Source: SXOA01 sp046153945
GTDB lineage: Bacteria > Planctomycetota > Planctomycetia > Pirellulales > Pirellulaceae
NCBI GenBank assembly: GCA_046153945.1
Contig: JBJXFF010000070.1
Coordinates: 7,133 to 71,132, forward strand
Length of the DNA stretch: 64,000 nucleotides
Direction of reading: 5' to 3'
Below, in pieces: positions 35,515-45,387 of this stretch. Positions within the stretch are counted from its first letter, which is position 1; every line of letters begins with the position of its first letter. A program made the translations under genes and the position numbers. The notes under the pieces were generated by a model. It did not search any database, was not told the DNA's origin, and was given only the letters and a program-made list of their open reading frames with translations.

Positions 35515-38500
35515 TTAGTGATCGTGTGTATGTCCGTGGCAAAACTCGTCGTGTCGCGGCCAGAGGTCGGACTCGTCATCGGTTTTGTCTTTGCCGTCCC
35601 CAGCATCCTGGCCCGATTCGAGGATTTTGCGCATCAGGGCGGTCCGCATCTTGTCTCGCTCCAGTCTGCCGGCTTGATCTTCGGCCCGATCAAAATACTT
35701 GCGACCGTCGACCCACGTCTGCTCGCAGCGGGAAAGGGTGGAGAGGGGAGAACTGCTCCAAAGCACGAAATCCGCCTGCTTGCCGGGCTCCAGTGAGCCA
35801 ACGTACTGGTCGATCCGAAGTTGCTTGGCAGGATTGAGCGTGACGAATTTGAGGGCTTCCTCTTCGGGGACACCGCCATATTTCACCGCCTTGGCGGCTT
35901 CATGATTGAGGTGCCTGGCGAGTTCCTGGTCGTCGGAGTTGAAGGAGACGACGACCCCCGCGTTGTGCATCAGCGAGCCGTTATAGGGGATGGCGTCGAA
36001 GACCTCGAATTTGTAGGCCCACCAATCGGAGAAGGAGGAACCCATCACGCCGTGCTTGGCCATTGCATCGGCGACCTTGTATCCTTCCAGAATGTGCTGG
36101 AGGGTCCCAATTTTGATTTTGTGATCATCGCAAACCCGGATGAGCGCCAGGATTTCATCCTGCCGGTAACTGTGGCAGTGAATCCACCGCTTGCCGCTGA
36201 CGACTTCCGCCAGGGCATCGAGTTCCAGGTCTCTTCGCGGCGGCAGACCGACGTGCTCGGCGGCCCACTTCTCTTGCTGCCTCTGGTAATCCTTGGCGGC
36301 GGAAAAGGCGTCGCGGATGATCTGCTCCACACCCATGCGGCTTTGGGGGTAGCGGCTGGTGAACTTTTCTCCCCAGTTGCTCTGCTTGACGTTTTCGCCG
36401 AGTGCGAACTTGACTCCCTGCGGCGCTTCGCGGAATTTCAGCTCTTCGCTTGGCAGTCCCCAGCGGAGCTTGATGACCTGGTTCTGACCGCCGATGGGGT
36501 TCGCCGAGCCGTGCAAGATGTTGGCACTCGTTACGCCTCCCGCGAGGTGACGATAAATGGTGATGTCGTTGGCATCCACAAAATCACCGACGCGAACCTC
36601 AGCCGTGATGGCCTGCGTCGCTTCATTCACGCCGCCGTCCGTTCCCATGTGGGTATGGCAATCGATAATGCCCGGCGTCAGATGCTTTCCAGCGGCATCG
36701 ATGACGACGGCACCTTCGGGAATCACCACGTCTTTGCCAACCGCTATGATTTTGCCTTCTTGAACAAGCAGCGTGGCACCCGAGATCTTTCCCGCGGCAC
36801 CGCAGGTCCAAATGGTGGCATTCTTGATAGCAACCACTTTCGCCTGCTCCGGCAGATTCACACGGCCGAAATCGCCGAGGGGATAGTTCACTGGATAGAG
36901 CGCGGGCGTTTCCGGCTTCGGCTCCTTTTTCTTGCCGCCATCCCTCTTATCCTCTTCCTTCTTTCCTTCCGCTCCCTCTTTCTTCTCTTCCTTTTCACCA
37001 ATCTTGAGTTCCTTCACGGCCGGCCCATCCGACTTTTCCTTATCGCTTTCAGCACCTTCTTTCTTCGCTGCCTCTTCGTCTTCGTCCTCCTCTTTATCGC
37101 TGGCCGAAGGTCCCGCGGTCTGCTCCGCTTTGACATTCTCCTGCACCCCATCCGCCCAAAGGATGCTGCCGAGCCAGGTCTTCTTCCCTTCCGATGGATA
37201 GGCAACGACGACACTCAGCCGAGCCGCGCCTTCGTGGCCGAAAGTCTTTCCCTCAAACGTCAGATTGAGTTGCGATTCTCGGAGACTGACTTTGGCAAAC
37301 TTGGTTTCATCTTTTTTTTCCGCGCCGTCCGCGTCGCGGCGAATTGTCCCTTTCAGCGACTTGACGGAACCCCTAAGTTGCACAAACGCTTTGGCAAATC
37401 GCCCGTCGGCGCCCCCTAGTTCGACAGCCCAAGTGCCACGGATATCCGTTTTCGGCTCCGGAGCATGTTCGAAGCGGCGGCCATCCACCCAGGTTTCCAG
37501 AATCTTCGTTTTCTTGGCGAACAGATCTCCGTCAGTGATGACCAGATTGGCCGCTTTGCCGGGACCGATCGAGCCAAGCCGACTCTCCGCGCCAACAAGT
37601 GACGCGGGAGTAGTGGTCAGCGCTTTGAGAGCGCCTTCCGCGGTCAGCCCTCGTTCGACGGCCCGCCGCACATTCGGCAGCATGACGGCTGGCTCCTTGA
37701 GGCCGTAGCTAGTCAGGGCGAACTTCACGCCCGCCTTTTCGAGTCTGGCCGGATTTTCCGGGGCGTGATCCCAGTGCATCAATTCTTCCAGTGAAACATC
37801 CAGCGATTCTTCCACGGTCCCGATTTTCGGCGGCCGAGGAAAGTTGACGGGCAGAATGATCGTCCGGCCAGATGCCTTTACTTCCTCCAGCCGCCGGTAT
37901 TCCCGCCCGCTGCCGCGAATGATGATGGAGAGGCCGAGTTCGCGGGCGAAACGGTCCGCCCGATCAAAGAACTGCTCATTGGCGGCATCGATGATGACCG
38001 CCTTTTCGCCTCCCAAATAGGGAGCAAGAGCCGCCAAGGCATCATTCCGTTCCGACCGCGGCAGCGAAGGATTTGCTTTGTAAGCCGCCATCGCTTTGCC
38101 GTACCAATCGGCGTCATAAATCGTCTGACGGGCGAGCGCGACGGCTCCCATGGGGGAGTTTGGATAATCATCCCGATCTCGGCCTCTCGGAACCGTCAGT
38201 CGGACGTGCTGAGCAATCTCACTTTGCAGCACGGCTTTCGACGGATCGGTCGCACCGGTGCTGACGAGGACACTCTTCCCCTTGATGATTCCTCCTTCGG
38301 GCGCGACCAGCCGGGCGGTGATTCCCGCTGCGCGAAATTTCTTGTTGAGTTCTTCATCCACGGCGTAATGCCGCGCCAGGTCGAATTCCGGTGTTACGAG
38401 CTCATTCCAGTGAGCAGCGCCAGAGCGGCGGACTTGCTGCGGAACACTCATTTCCGTGAAGGGGTCCACGAACCCGGCGTAGACGGTCTTGCCAGGAAGA

Positions 38501-38766
38501 TCGATGACGCGAGCATCGGCTGGCGCGGCGACGTCAGCTCCCACGGCGACGATGACGCCGTCGCGAAAGACGAGGGTCCCTTTTTCAATCACCTTTCCCG
38601 GTTCGGGAACGATGCGGACATTCGTGAGGGCATAGGCGGCTGGAGTGTGCTCGCGGAGGCCATCGACGGGAACGGTCGAGGGAGGAGCGGCTGCTGCAAC
38701 ACTCGCCAAAATCAAGGTCAGACCGACGAAGATGAAACGCGGCAGATTCACAGGTGCGTACCTCAT
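35515..38766 (-). CDS. Double amidohydrolase: degenerate N-half fused to active-looking C-half
   Basis: A 1083-residue exported protein. Residues about 25-445 are an amidohydrolase without metal ligands (PGKTVYAGFVDPFTEM in place of HxH). Residues about 545-620 are a Glu/Lys-rich linker. From about 640 a second amidohydrolase has intact motifs: PGIIDCHTHMG near 702, HCHSY, LQHILEG and SFNSDD near 943. The C-half should be a metal-dependent hydrolase (imidazolonepropionase-like group), and the N-half may be a pseudoenzyme partner. The C-terminus ends in the His-rich CHGHTHDH, perhaps for metal loading. Many such planctomycete proteins are annotated only as amidohydrolase family. Confidence 0.85.
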   Translation of the reverse strand: MRYAPVNLPRFIFVGLTLILASVAAAAPPSTVPVDGLREHTPAAYALTNVRIVPEPGKVIEKGTLVFRDGVIVAVGADVAAPADARVIDLPGKTVYAGFVDPFTEMSVPQQVRRSGAAHWNELVTPEFDLARHYAVDEELNKKFRAAGITARLVAPEGGIIKGKSVLVSTGATDPSKAVLQSEIAQHVRLTVPRGRDRDDYPNSPMGAVALARQTIYDADWYGKAMAAYKANPSLPRSERNDALAALAPYLGGEKAVIIDAANEQFFDRADRFARELGLSIIIRGSGREYRRLEEVKASGRTIILPVNFPRPPKIGTVEESLDVSLEELMHWDHAPENPARLEKAGVKFALTSYGLKEPAVMLPNVRRAVERGLTAEGALKALTTTPASLVGAESRLGSIGPGKAANLVITDGDLFAKKTKILETWVDGRRFEHAPEPKTDIRGTWAVELGGADGRFAKAFVQLRGSVKSLKGTIRRDADGAEKKDETKFAKVSLRESQLNLTFEGKTFGHEGAARLSVVVAYPSEGKKTWLGSILWADGVQENVKAEQTAGPSASDKEEDEDEEAAKKEGAESDKEKSDGPAVKELKIGEKEEKKEGAEGKKEEDKRDGGKKKEPKPETPALYPVNYPLGDFGRVNLPEQAKVVAIKNATIWTCGAAGKISGATLLVQEGKIIAVGKDVVIPEGAVVIDAAGKHLTPGIIDCHTHMGTDGGVNEATQAITAEVRVGDFVDANDITIYRHLAGGVTSANILHGSANPIGGQNQVIKLRWGLPSEELKFREAPQGVKFALGENVKQSNWGEKFTSRYPQSRMGVEQIIRDAFSAAKDYQRQQEKWAAEHVGLPPRRDLELDALAEVVSGKRWIHCHSYRQDEILALIRVCDDHKIKIGTLQHILEGYKVADAMAKHGVMGSSFSDWWAYKFEVFDAIPYNGSLMHNAGVVVSFNSDDQELARHLNHEAAKAVKYGGVPEEEALKFVTLNPAKQLRIDQYVGSLEPGKQADFVLWSSSPLSTLSRCEQTWVDGRKYFDRAEDQAGRLERDKMRTALMRKILESGQDAGDGKDKTDDESDLWPRHDEFCHGHTHDH

Positions 38767-38909
38767 GGAAGCGATGCAGACGACCGTCCAACTCTACCAT
38801 GCCGCCAGCGCAATTTCAGCCCGCAAATCAGTCCAAATCCCTGTATCCGGCCCGGCGGCAGATGATTACATTGAAGGGCCGTTTCTTTCTATTTTTCAAT
38901 AGGTTCTTC

Positions 38910-40265
38910 ATGACCAAGCAAATCCTTGCCGCTCTGTTCCTATCGCTGATTCTCCCAGGATTACTGCTCGCCGAGGGATCGCTCCCCGTGGCGGCGACCC
39001 CAGCCACCGCCCTCGCGGATTATGTCGGCAAGCAGGACGACAGCTACAAATGGTTTAAGCGGAGCGAAGGAGCATCCGGCACCACGAAATACGTGGAGAT
39101 CATCCTTACCTCGCAGACCTGGAAAGGGATCGTCTGGAAGCATCAGCTTTTCATTCTCAAGCCAGAGAAGTGCAACGCGGCTTCCAAGCATGCCCTCCTC
39201 TTCATCACCGGCGGCGGATGGAAGGACGAGTTGGCGTTGCCGGGGGAAAGCAAGCTGCCGCGAGAAGCTCCGCTCTTCGCCGAAATGGCGAACAAATTGC
39301 AAACCCCCATCGCCATTCTGCTGCACGTTCCTCAACAGCCAATTTTCGACGGGAAGAAAGAGGATGCTGCCATCGCACACACTTTCTCACAGTATCTCAA
39401 GACCGAGGACCCGACCTGGCCCCTGCTTCTTCCCATGGTGAAGAGCGCGGTTCGCGGAATGGATGCTACGCAAGCAGTCATCAAGCAAGAGTGGAACTTG
39501 GCAATCGACACCTTCACCGTCAGCGGAGCCAGCAAGCGGGGCTGGACAACTTGGCTGACGGGAGCGACCGATAAGCGGGCGACCGCACTGGCCCCGATGG
39601 TGATCGATACGTTGAAAATGGACAAACAGATTGATTTGCAGAAGCTCTCCTTTGGTGACTTGAGCGAGGAGGTGGGCGATTATAAGGAGCAGGGACTCGA
39701 TAAGGTTGTGAACACGCCGAAGGGACAGAATTTGCTCAAGATTGTCGATCCCTACCGCTATCGCGAGTCATTCAAGCAGCCCAAGTTGATCATCCTCGGC
39801 ACGAACGATCCTTATTGGCCGCTGGATGCGCTGAACTTGTATTATGACGACCTGCCGGGAGACAAATACATTCTCTATTGCCCAAACAACGTCCACGGTC
39901 TCAAGGACTATCCCCGCATCTTCGGCAGTCTGAACGCCCTGCATCACCACATCACCGACCGTAAGAAACTCCCCAAGCTGAAATGGGGTTTTTCCGAGGC
40001 AGACGGCAAGCTGACTTTGAACGTCAGTTGCGACATGAAGCCGGCGAAAGTAACTACCTGGAGCACTTCCGCCGCCACTCGGGACTTCCGCAAGAGCGAG
40101 TGGAAGTCGTCAGAGTCGCAAGCTGACGGGGACAAGTACGTCTGCACTCTCCCCATTCCCGCCGAAGGTTACTCAGCCATGTTTGCCGAGGCGGAGTTCG
40201 AGGAGGGAGAGGAAATGCCGTACTTCTTTTCGACGAATTTGCGGATTGTGGGGGGGAAGAAGTAA
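38910..40265 (+). CDS. PhoPQ-activated pathogenicity-related (PqaA-like) protein
   Basis: A 451-residue exported protein with a signal peptide ending near LLLAE. It matches the PhoPQ_related family as I know it: ALADYVGKQDDSYKWF, ALLFITGGGW, FTVSGASKRGWTTWLTGATD with an alpha/beta-hydrolase-like nucleophile Ser, and LIILGTNDPYWPLDALNLYY followed by NNVHGLKDY. So the hydrolase triad Ser-Asp-His is visible. The ATG at 38910 is chosen for the signal peptide. It is divergent from the amidohydrolase, 143 bases apart. The substrate is unknown. Confidence 0.88.
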   Translation: MTKQILAALFLSLILPGLLLAEGSLPVAATPATALADYVGKQDDSYKWFKRSEGASGTTKYVEIILTSQTWKGIVWKHQLFILKPEKCNAASKHALLFITGGGWKDELALPGESKLPREAPLFAEMANKLQTPIAILLHVPQQPIFDGKKEDAAIAHTFSQYLKTEDPTWPLLLPMVKSAVRGMDATQAVIKQEWNLAIDTFTVSGASKRGWTTWLTGATDKRATALAPMVIDTLKMDKQIDLQKLSFGDLSEEVGDYKEQGLDKVVNTPKGQNLLKIVDPYRYRESFKQPKLIILGTNDPYWPLDALNLYYDDLPGDKYILYCPNNVHGLKDYPRIFGSLNALHHHITDRKKLPKLKWGFSEADGKLTLNVSCDMKPAKVTTWSTSAATRDFRKSEWKSSESQADGDKYVCTLPIPAEGYSAMFAEAEFEEGEEMPYFFSTNLRIVGGKK

Positions 40266-40503
40266 CAAACCTAAATGCCGGCGCAGTGATACTGCTCAGG
40301 CGACGAGTCGTTCGCCCCGGACAGTCCCAGAAAAGTCACCAGCCGCTTCACCCCCTTCTATGGGCAATCTCCAGGACCTGCGGATGCGCTCTTCGGGCGA
40401 CTTGCCTTCGACACCGGACGGAAGCAAAACGGGTTCGGCAAGTCTCTTACATTCATCAGCCGATATTGATTTGTGGGTTCGTGCGGCATAAGCTAGCAGG
40501 TGA

Positions 40504-40531
40504 GCAGGACGGCCTAGGAAGGCCGTCCTGC
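40504..40531. repeat. Perfect palindromic hairpin, GGACGGCC type
   Basis: GCAGGACGGCCT, four loop bases, and AGGCCGTCCTGC form a perfect 12-bp stem. The core is the same as in the repeat at 31097-31146. It lies just upstream of the second DUF1501 gene. Confidence 0.8.
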
Positions 40532-40558
40532 GGAATTTCGAAAGGATCAAGGCAATCA

Positions 40559-41932
40559 ATGCTTCAAATCTCCTGTGGCACACCGTTTCCCAACTGCCAG
40601 GGTTTGTCCCGGCGGACTGCGATCAAGGCCGGTTTTTTGGGGCTGGCCGGGTTGTCGCTCGGGGACCTGAATCGGCTGCGGGCGGAGGGGCAGGCGAAGA
40701 AGACGGACAAGTCGGTGATTTTGATTTGGCTGGACGGCGGGCCGAGCCAGTTAGAATCGTATGACCCCAAGCCGGATGCTCCCTCGGAATATCGCGGACC
40801 GTTTGGTGTGGTGAAGACGAACGTGCCGGGGATTATCCTCTCGGACACTCTGCCGCGGCATGCGAAGCTGGCGGACAAGATGGCCTTTGTGCGATCGGTG
40901 CATCATGGGACCGGAGATCACTTCGCCGCGGGCCACTGGATGCTGACGGGCCGCTTCGGTTCGACATCGGTCAACTTGCCGCAAAAGTATCCGTCGGTCG
41001 GTTCGTATATTTCGCGGGCGAAGGGGCCAAACCAGGCGGGAATGCCGGCTTATGTCGGACTGCCGGCGGCGCAGAGCATTTACCTCTTTCCCGGGTATCA
41101 AGGGGCGGCCTATCTCGGTGGCCAGTTCAATCCATTCGACGTGAACAACGAAGAGAAGTACCTGGGCTACAATTCCGCCGTAACCGTGAAGAAGCCCAAG
41201 TGCCTGGAGGCTGCCGGCATCGAAGTGCCGCGGTTGGAAGGGCGGAAAAATCTGCTGACGAATATTGATGGTCTCAAAAGGCAACTGGACCGAAGCGGCC
41301 AGATCGATTCCATCGACCGCCATCAGCAGAATGCACTGTCGATGATTTTGGGGGAGAGGGCTCGCGAAGCCTTCGACATCAGCAAGGAAGATCCCAAGAT
41401 TGCCGAAACTTACGGCAAATCTCCGTGGGGCCAGTATACGCTGATGGCTCGCCGCTTGGTGGAGTCCGGCGTCACGTTCGTGACTGTTGACATGCCGCAC
41501 TGGGATGACCATTCCAATATCGCTGTCGGTCACGGGACCAAGCTGGAAGCTGTGGACATCGCCGTCTCGGCCCTTATTGCGGACCTGTCGCAGCGCGGCA
41601 TCCTGGACCGGGTGCTCGTGATGGTCATGGGCGAATTCGGACGCACTCCGCGCATCAACAACGGCCAGCCGGGCATCGCGATTCCCGGCCGTGACCACTG
41701 GGGAGATGCCATCAGCGTGCTTTTGGCGGGAGGCGGTCTAAAAGGAGGGACCGTCATCGGCCAGACTAACGCCAAGGCGGAGTTCCCCGTCGAGCGTCCC
41801 CTCAAGCCGCATGACCTGCTGGCGACGGTCTACAAAGTGATGGGGATCAACACCGAGCTGGCGTTCAACGACCTCGCCGGCCGGCCAGTCCCGATTCTGA
41901 CCGAAGGAGAGCCGATCAAGGAATTGTTTTAG
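40559..41932 (+). CDS. DUF1501 protein, second copy
   Basis: A 457-residue protein. The start at 40559 gives MLQISCGTPFPNCQGLSRRT, a short N-terminus with a twin-arginine motif (LSRRTAIKAGFLGLAGLSLG). DUF1501 features are ILIWLDGGPSQLESYDPKP, GDHFAAGHWMLTGRFG, MVMGEFGRTPRINN, GRDHWGDAISVLLAGGGLKG and the closing TVYKVMGINTE. It is only distantly similar to the copy at 23717, and again no DUF1549/DUF1553 partner is next to it. The in-frame upstream extension lacks family character. Confidence 0.9.
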   Translation: MLQISCGTPFPNCQGLSRRTAIKAGFLGLAGLSLGDLNRLRAEGQAKKTDKSVILIWLDGGPSQLESYDPKPDAPSEYRGPFGVVKTNVPGIILSDTLPRHAKLADKMAFVRSVHHGTGDHFAAGHWMLTGRFGSTSVNLPQKYPSVGSYISRAKGPNQAGMPAYVGLPAAQSIYLFPGYQGAAYLGGQFNPFDVNNEEKYLGYNSAVTVKKPKCLEAAGIEVPRLEGRKNLLTNIDGLKRQLDRSGQIDSIDRHQQNALSMILGERAREAFDISKEDPKIAETYGKSPWGQYTLMARRLVESGVTFVTVDMPHWDDHSNIAVGHGTKLEAVDIAVSALIADLSQRGILDRVLVMVMGEFGRTPRINNGQPGIAIPGRDHWGDAISVLLAGGGLKGGTVIGQTNAKAEFPVERPLKPHDLLATVYKVMGINTELAFNDLAGRPVPILTEGEPIKELF

Positions 41933-41946
41933 GTTTTGAGAAGATC

Positions 41947-43596
41947 ATGGATCTCAAGGAACTGCAAAAAAATCCTCAGGCCCTGATGATCGGCGGAGCG
42001 GCGCTGGTCGGGATGATGCTCTTCACATGCTGTTGCACCTGCGGGATGGGGACTTGGCTCTTCCCTTCCAGCGGTGGTTCGACGAGCAAAGGGGGCGGAT
42101 CGGTCGCGGGAAAGCTGGCGAAGGATGATCCCGCCACACCTCCACGCGGGACCACCAAGCACGGCAAGCCCCTCTCCAGCACGGTCCTCAAGCGGGCCAT
42201 TTCCGGCCGGAGGTATGCGAACAAGGAAACGCTGATCCTGGGAACGGACGACGCCGACCAGCTCTTGCCCAACTCGCTCCGCGTCAGTCCCGACGGCAGC
42301 CGGTATGCGTACATTCTGAAGTCCGGGAGTGCGCACAAGGTCATGCTGGATGGCAAGCCACACGTAACAGTTCCGGAGGGGGTCAATTTGGCCACGATGT
42401 TGTTTTCCCAAGATGGCAAGCACTTTTACTTCGCCCCCAGCGTAGGCGGAAAATTTTATGATGACGGCGAAGAAAAGCGAGTTCTGTCAACCAATGACGA
42501 GTGGATTTCACCAACCATCACGATGTTGACTCCGACCGAGGATCCCGCCAACACAGCGACGGTCGGATATCTAACGTATAGAACCTATACCTACAAATGG
42601 CACCTGCTGGTTGGGTCGAAGGCCTTGGTCACCAGCGACGGCTATTCAAGCGGCGCTCCGTTCTCGGTGGTCACCGCGCCGGTTGTCCGCTGGTATCAAA
42701 TCGAGACCACGGAAGGTGGTGCCAATGCCATCGTCGATGGCAAAAAGGGACCTATCTATTCTTCAATTACTTCTGTGGCTCTGGCCGGCAAAACAACCTC
42801 CGCCTACATTGCCGCGCGCGATAACAAGCAGTTCCTGGTTTACAACGGCCAGGAGAAAAAGCTCCATGACGGCGTCAGCAGCTTTCAACTCAGTCCAGAT
42901 GGGAAGCGATTTTCCTACTGGGCCAGAGTCACCGCGGATGCGGCCGTTGGACGGGCGGAGGAAAGCAAGCTATACGTCGATGACGAGCCGATGGAGCATT
43001 ACGCGACTAATTTTGTTTTCAGTCCCGATAGTGCCCATTGGGCCGGAGTGCAGAATCTCGAATACAACGTGAACCGCGTTGTACTTGATGATCTTCCGTT
43101 TCGTCGCTACGCCAGTTGCACGCAGCCGGTCTTTACACCGGACGGTCGCAACATTGCTTACGTCGCTTCCGCTGCCGATGTCAAAAACGTGACCCACCAA
43201 TTCGCCGTTTTTAACGGCAGCGAGCAGCAGCCGTACACGTTCGTTTCGGGCGCTATCGTCTTCAGTCCGGGGAGCGATGCCTACGCCTACGTAGCTCGCA
43301 AGGACGACGGCAAGGCGTATGTCGTGGTGAACGGGCACGAAGGGCCGGCTTGGGACGATTTCCAATTCGCCGCCGACAAGAGCCCCATTCTCAGCTTCAG
43401 CAGCGATGGTCGAAGCATCGGCTATGTGGCGAAGGTCGGCGACTTCTGGGCCGCGGTCCTCGACGGCAAACAGTCAAAGGCGTACGACCAAATCGGCCCC
43501 GAAGGAACGCGGATCGGCTTCACTCCCAGCGGCACGTTCACCTACATCGCCGTACGCAAAGGGGCGTTTTACTGGGTGGAAGAGCAATTGCGGTAA
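41947..43596 (+). CDS. Membrane-anchored WD40/TolB-like beta-propeller protein
   Basis: A 549-residue protein with one membrane helix at about residues 14-40 containing a Cys run (LFTCCCTCGMGTWLF). An extracytoplasmic series of propeller-type repeats follows, such as SLRVSPDGSRYAYILKSG, FQLSPDGKRFSYWARV, VFSPDSAHWAGVQNLEYN, FTPDGRNIAYVASA and FSSDGRSIGYVAKVGDF. These are PD40/TolB-like strands. It starts 14 bases after the DUF1501 gene, so co-transcription is likely. Function unknown. Confidence 0.75.
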   Translation: MDLKELQKNPQALMIGGAALVGMMLFTCCCTCGMGTWLFPSSGGSTSKGGGSVAGKLAKDDPATPPRGTTKHGKPLSSTVLKRAISGRRYANKETLILGTDDADQLLPNSLRVSPDGSRYAYILKSGSAHKVMLDGKPHVTVPEGVNLATMLFSQDGKHFYFAPSVGGKFYDDGEEKRVLSTNDEWISPTITMLTPTEDPANTATVGYLTYRTYTYKWHLLVGSKALVTSDGYSSGAPFSVVTAPVVRWYQIETTEGGANAIVDGKKGPIYSSITSVALAGKTTSAYIAARDNKQFLVYNGQEKKLHDGVSSFQLSPDGKRFSYWARVTADAAVGRAEESKLYVDDEPMEHYATNFVFSPDSAHWAGVQNLEYNVNRVVLDDLPFRRYASCTQPVFTPDGRNIAYVASAADVKNVTHQFAVFNGSEQQPYTFVSGAIVFSPGSDAYAYVARKDDGKAYVVVNGHEGPAWDDFQFAADKSPILSFSSDGRSIGYVAKVGDFWAAVLDGKQSKAYDQIGPEGTRIGFTPSGTFTYIAVRKGAFYWVEEQLR

Positions 43597-43617
43597 ACAC
43601 CGTTCGATTTCACTCAA

Positions 43618-44721
43618 TTACTCTGCTGCCGGCAATCGCACGGGCGATTCGTGCGACGCGGGAATTGCCGGCTGGCTGACGGCGGTGAGTGGGAGTTGCA
43701 GTTGGACCAGGGAAGGGGCGGATTTCTTGGCATCAACTTGCCGGGCAGCGGCGAGGTAAAGGACCTGCTCATCCTTGAGCCGTTTTTGCGTCTCGTGATA
43801 GAGTGTGGCCGGATAGCTGGCCATCGCTTTGTTCAGGTTCTTGATGGCGGTGGGAAAGTCCTGCCGGGCCTCGGCAGCCAGGGCCAGATTGTGCAGCGCC
43901 GCATGATTGGCCGGATCATGCTTGACGGCTGCCTCCCAGGATGCGGCGGCTCCCGTCCAATCACCTTGCTTGGCAAGCTCATTGCCGCGGCGGACGTCGT
44001 CCTTACCTTTGCCATAGTACTGCCGGGCCAGCGTGACGTCGGCCGGGACGTAATGCGGAGCGATGAGCGAAACCACGTCCGTCGCGCAGGCAGTAAGCAG
44101 TTCCGTCAGCACTCGCTCACGAGCCGGCAGATTTCCTTCGCCATTCACCTGCTGCGCCGTGACATTGTGCGACGACTGCCGCACGGCGATAACCTGCTGG
44201 GATTGCACATCAATGAGCTTGACCGACAGCGAGACGGAAGCCTCGCGGGTGATGGTGTGGTTGTTGTCGATGCCGATGCCGAAGGCATTGAATGAAGCGC
44301 CGCTCTTTTTATTCTTCCCGCTGCTCTCGCCAAAGGAGAAATGTGTGTCGCGTTGCTCGTCGTCATCCACTTTGTAGCTTACGACCTGGCCGCTAAGGAT
44401 TGCGTCCACGCCTGCGGACTTTGCCGCAGCCAAGGCGGCTGAGACATCCGTCGCCCCCTCGCCGTTTTTCACGCTCCGGGCGGGACCCAGCACGGCCGGG
44501 TCCACAAGCGTGTAATGCCTATTCTGGGCAAACTGCGCCTCCAGCGCTCCGCGGGCAATCCGGCCGTAGGGCTCCTCGCCATCCAGGTCCAGAATCACCA
44601 GCTTGTTCACTCCCTGAATTTCTTCCGCCGCCGGCCGCCAAACCAGCAACTTCGCATGCGGCGCGCAGCCGGACGGCAACAGAGTGGCCAAAACCACCAG
44701 AATCAGGTTGTGCGTGCGCAT
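43618..44721 (-). CDS. Lipoprotein with CsgG-like domain and TPR
   Basis: A 367-residue protein. The start at 44721 gives a signal peptide ending LLPSGCAPHAK, a lipobox with Pro at -3, slightly unusual. Residues about 30-215 contain a nucleotide-free alpha/beta domain of the CsgG/curli-type lipoprotein kind (LVILDLDGEEPYGRIARGAL, AILSGQVVSYKV, SLSVKLIDVQSQQVIAVRQS). A TPR pair follows at about 260-325. It converges with the propeller gene, 21 bases apart. Envelope role inferred. Confidence 0.75.
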   Translation of the reverse strand: MRTHNLILVVLATLLPSGCAPHAKLLVWRPAAEEIQGVNKLVILDLDGEEPYGRIARGALEAQFAQNRHYTLVDPAVLGPARSVKNGEGATDVSAALAAAKSAGVDAILSGQVVSYKVDDDEQRDTHFSFGESSGKNKKSGASFNAFGIGIDNNHTITREASVSLSVKLIDVQSQQVIAVRQSSHNVTAQQVNGEGNLPARERVLTELLTACATDVVSLIAPHYVPADVTLARQYYGKGKDDVRRGNELAKQGDWTGAAASWEAAVKHDPANHAALHNLALAAEARQDFPTAIKNLNKAMASYPATLYHETQKRLKDEQVLYLAAARQVDAKKSAPSLVQLQLPLTAVSQPAIPASHESPVRLPAAE

Positions 44722-44841
44722 AGCGTCACCGAGCAGCAAAGACAAAGATTCCGCCGGGCGAGGGATGTACCCGAAACGGTGGGGGCGGGCAAGGTCAGTC
44801 GCACCCTGGAGCGAACGGAATTCCCCTGTCACAATGGCCGG

Positions 44842-45387
44842 ATGGAAAAATTCCACGCCACGACGATTCTGACGGTTCGCCACGGAGGAAAAGTTGCCAT
44901 CGGTGGCGACGGCCAGGTGACGCTCGGGACCGCCATCATGAAGGCGGACGCGATGAAAATCCGCAAGCTCAAGGAGGGGAGCGTCCTCTGCGGGTTCGCC
45001 GGCAGCAGCGCCGACGCCTTCGCCCTGCTGGAGCGGTTTGAGGCCAAGCTCAAGGATTTTCCCGGGAATGTGCCGCGAGCGGCGACGGAGCTCGCGAAAG
45101 AATGGCGGACCGATCGGGCCTTGCGGCGGCTGGAGGCCCTGATGATTGTGGCGGACGCGAAAAATTCGCTCCTGGTCAGCGGCACCGGCGACGTCATTCA
45201 GCCAACGGACGGCATTATCGGCATTGGCTCCGGCGGAAATTACGCGGTCGCCGCGGCCCGGGCTTTGCGGGCTCATTCGCAACTGTCAGCGAGCGACATC
45301 GTTCGCGAGGCCCTGTCCATCGCCGCCGACATCGACATCTACACCAACAAGAACATCGTCGTGGAGGAGCTGCCGTGCGGAAGCTAA
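44842..45387 (+). CDS. hslV: ATP-dependent protease peptidase subunit HslV
   Basis: A 181-residue proteasome-like protease. After the short propeptide MEKFHA the mature chain starts TTILTVRHGGKVAIGGDGQV, with the catalytic N-terminal Thr. GFAGSSADAFALLERFEAKL, WRTDRALRRLEALMIVAD and AIGSGG-like IGIGSGGNYAVAAARAL match HslV. The ATG at 44842 yields this propeptide. It forms the double-hexamer core that HslU feeds with unfolded proteins. The genes overlap by 13 bases, so hslVU are translationally coupled. Confidence 0.95.
   Translation: MEKFHATTILTVRHGGKVAIGGDGQVTLGTAIMKADAMKIRKLKEGSVLCGFAGSSADAFALLERFEAKLKDFPGNVPRAATELAKEWRTDRALRRLEALMIVADAKNSLLVSGTGDVIQPTDGIIGIGSGGNYAVAAARALRAHSQLSASDIVREALSIAADIDIYTNKNIVVEELPCGS

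Noticed and set aside
34170..37419. Long plus-strand ORFs (433 and 532 residues) opposite the amidohydrolases
   Set aside because: Antisense to genes with signal peptides and amidohydrolase motifs; no protein-like features of their own.
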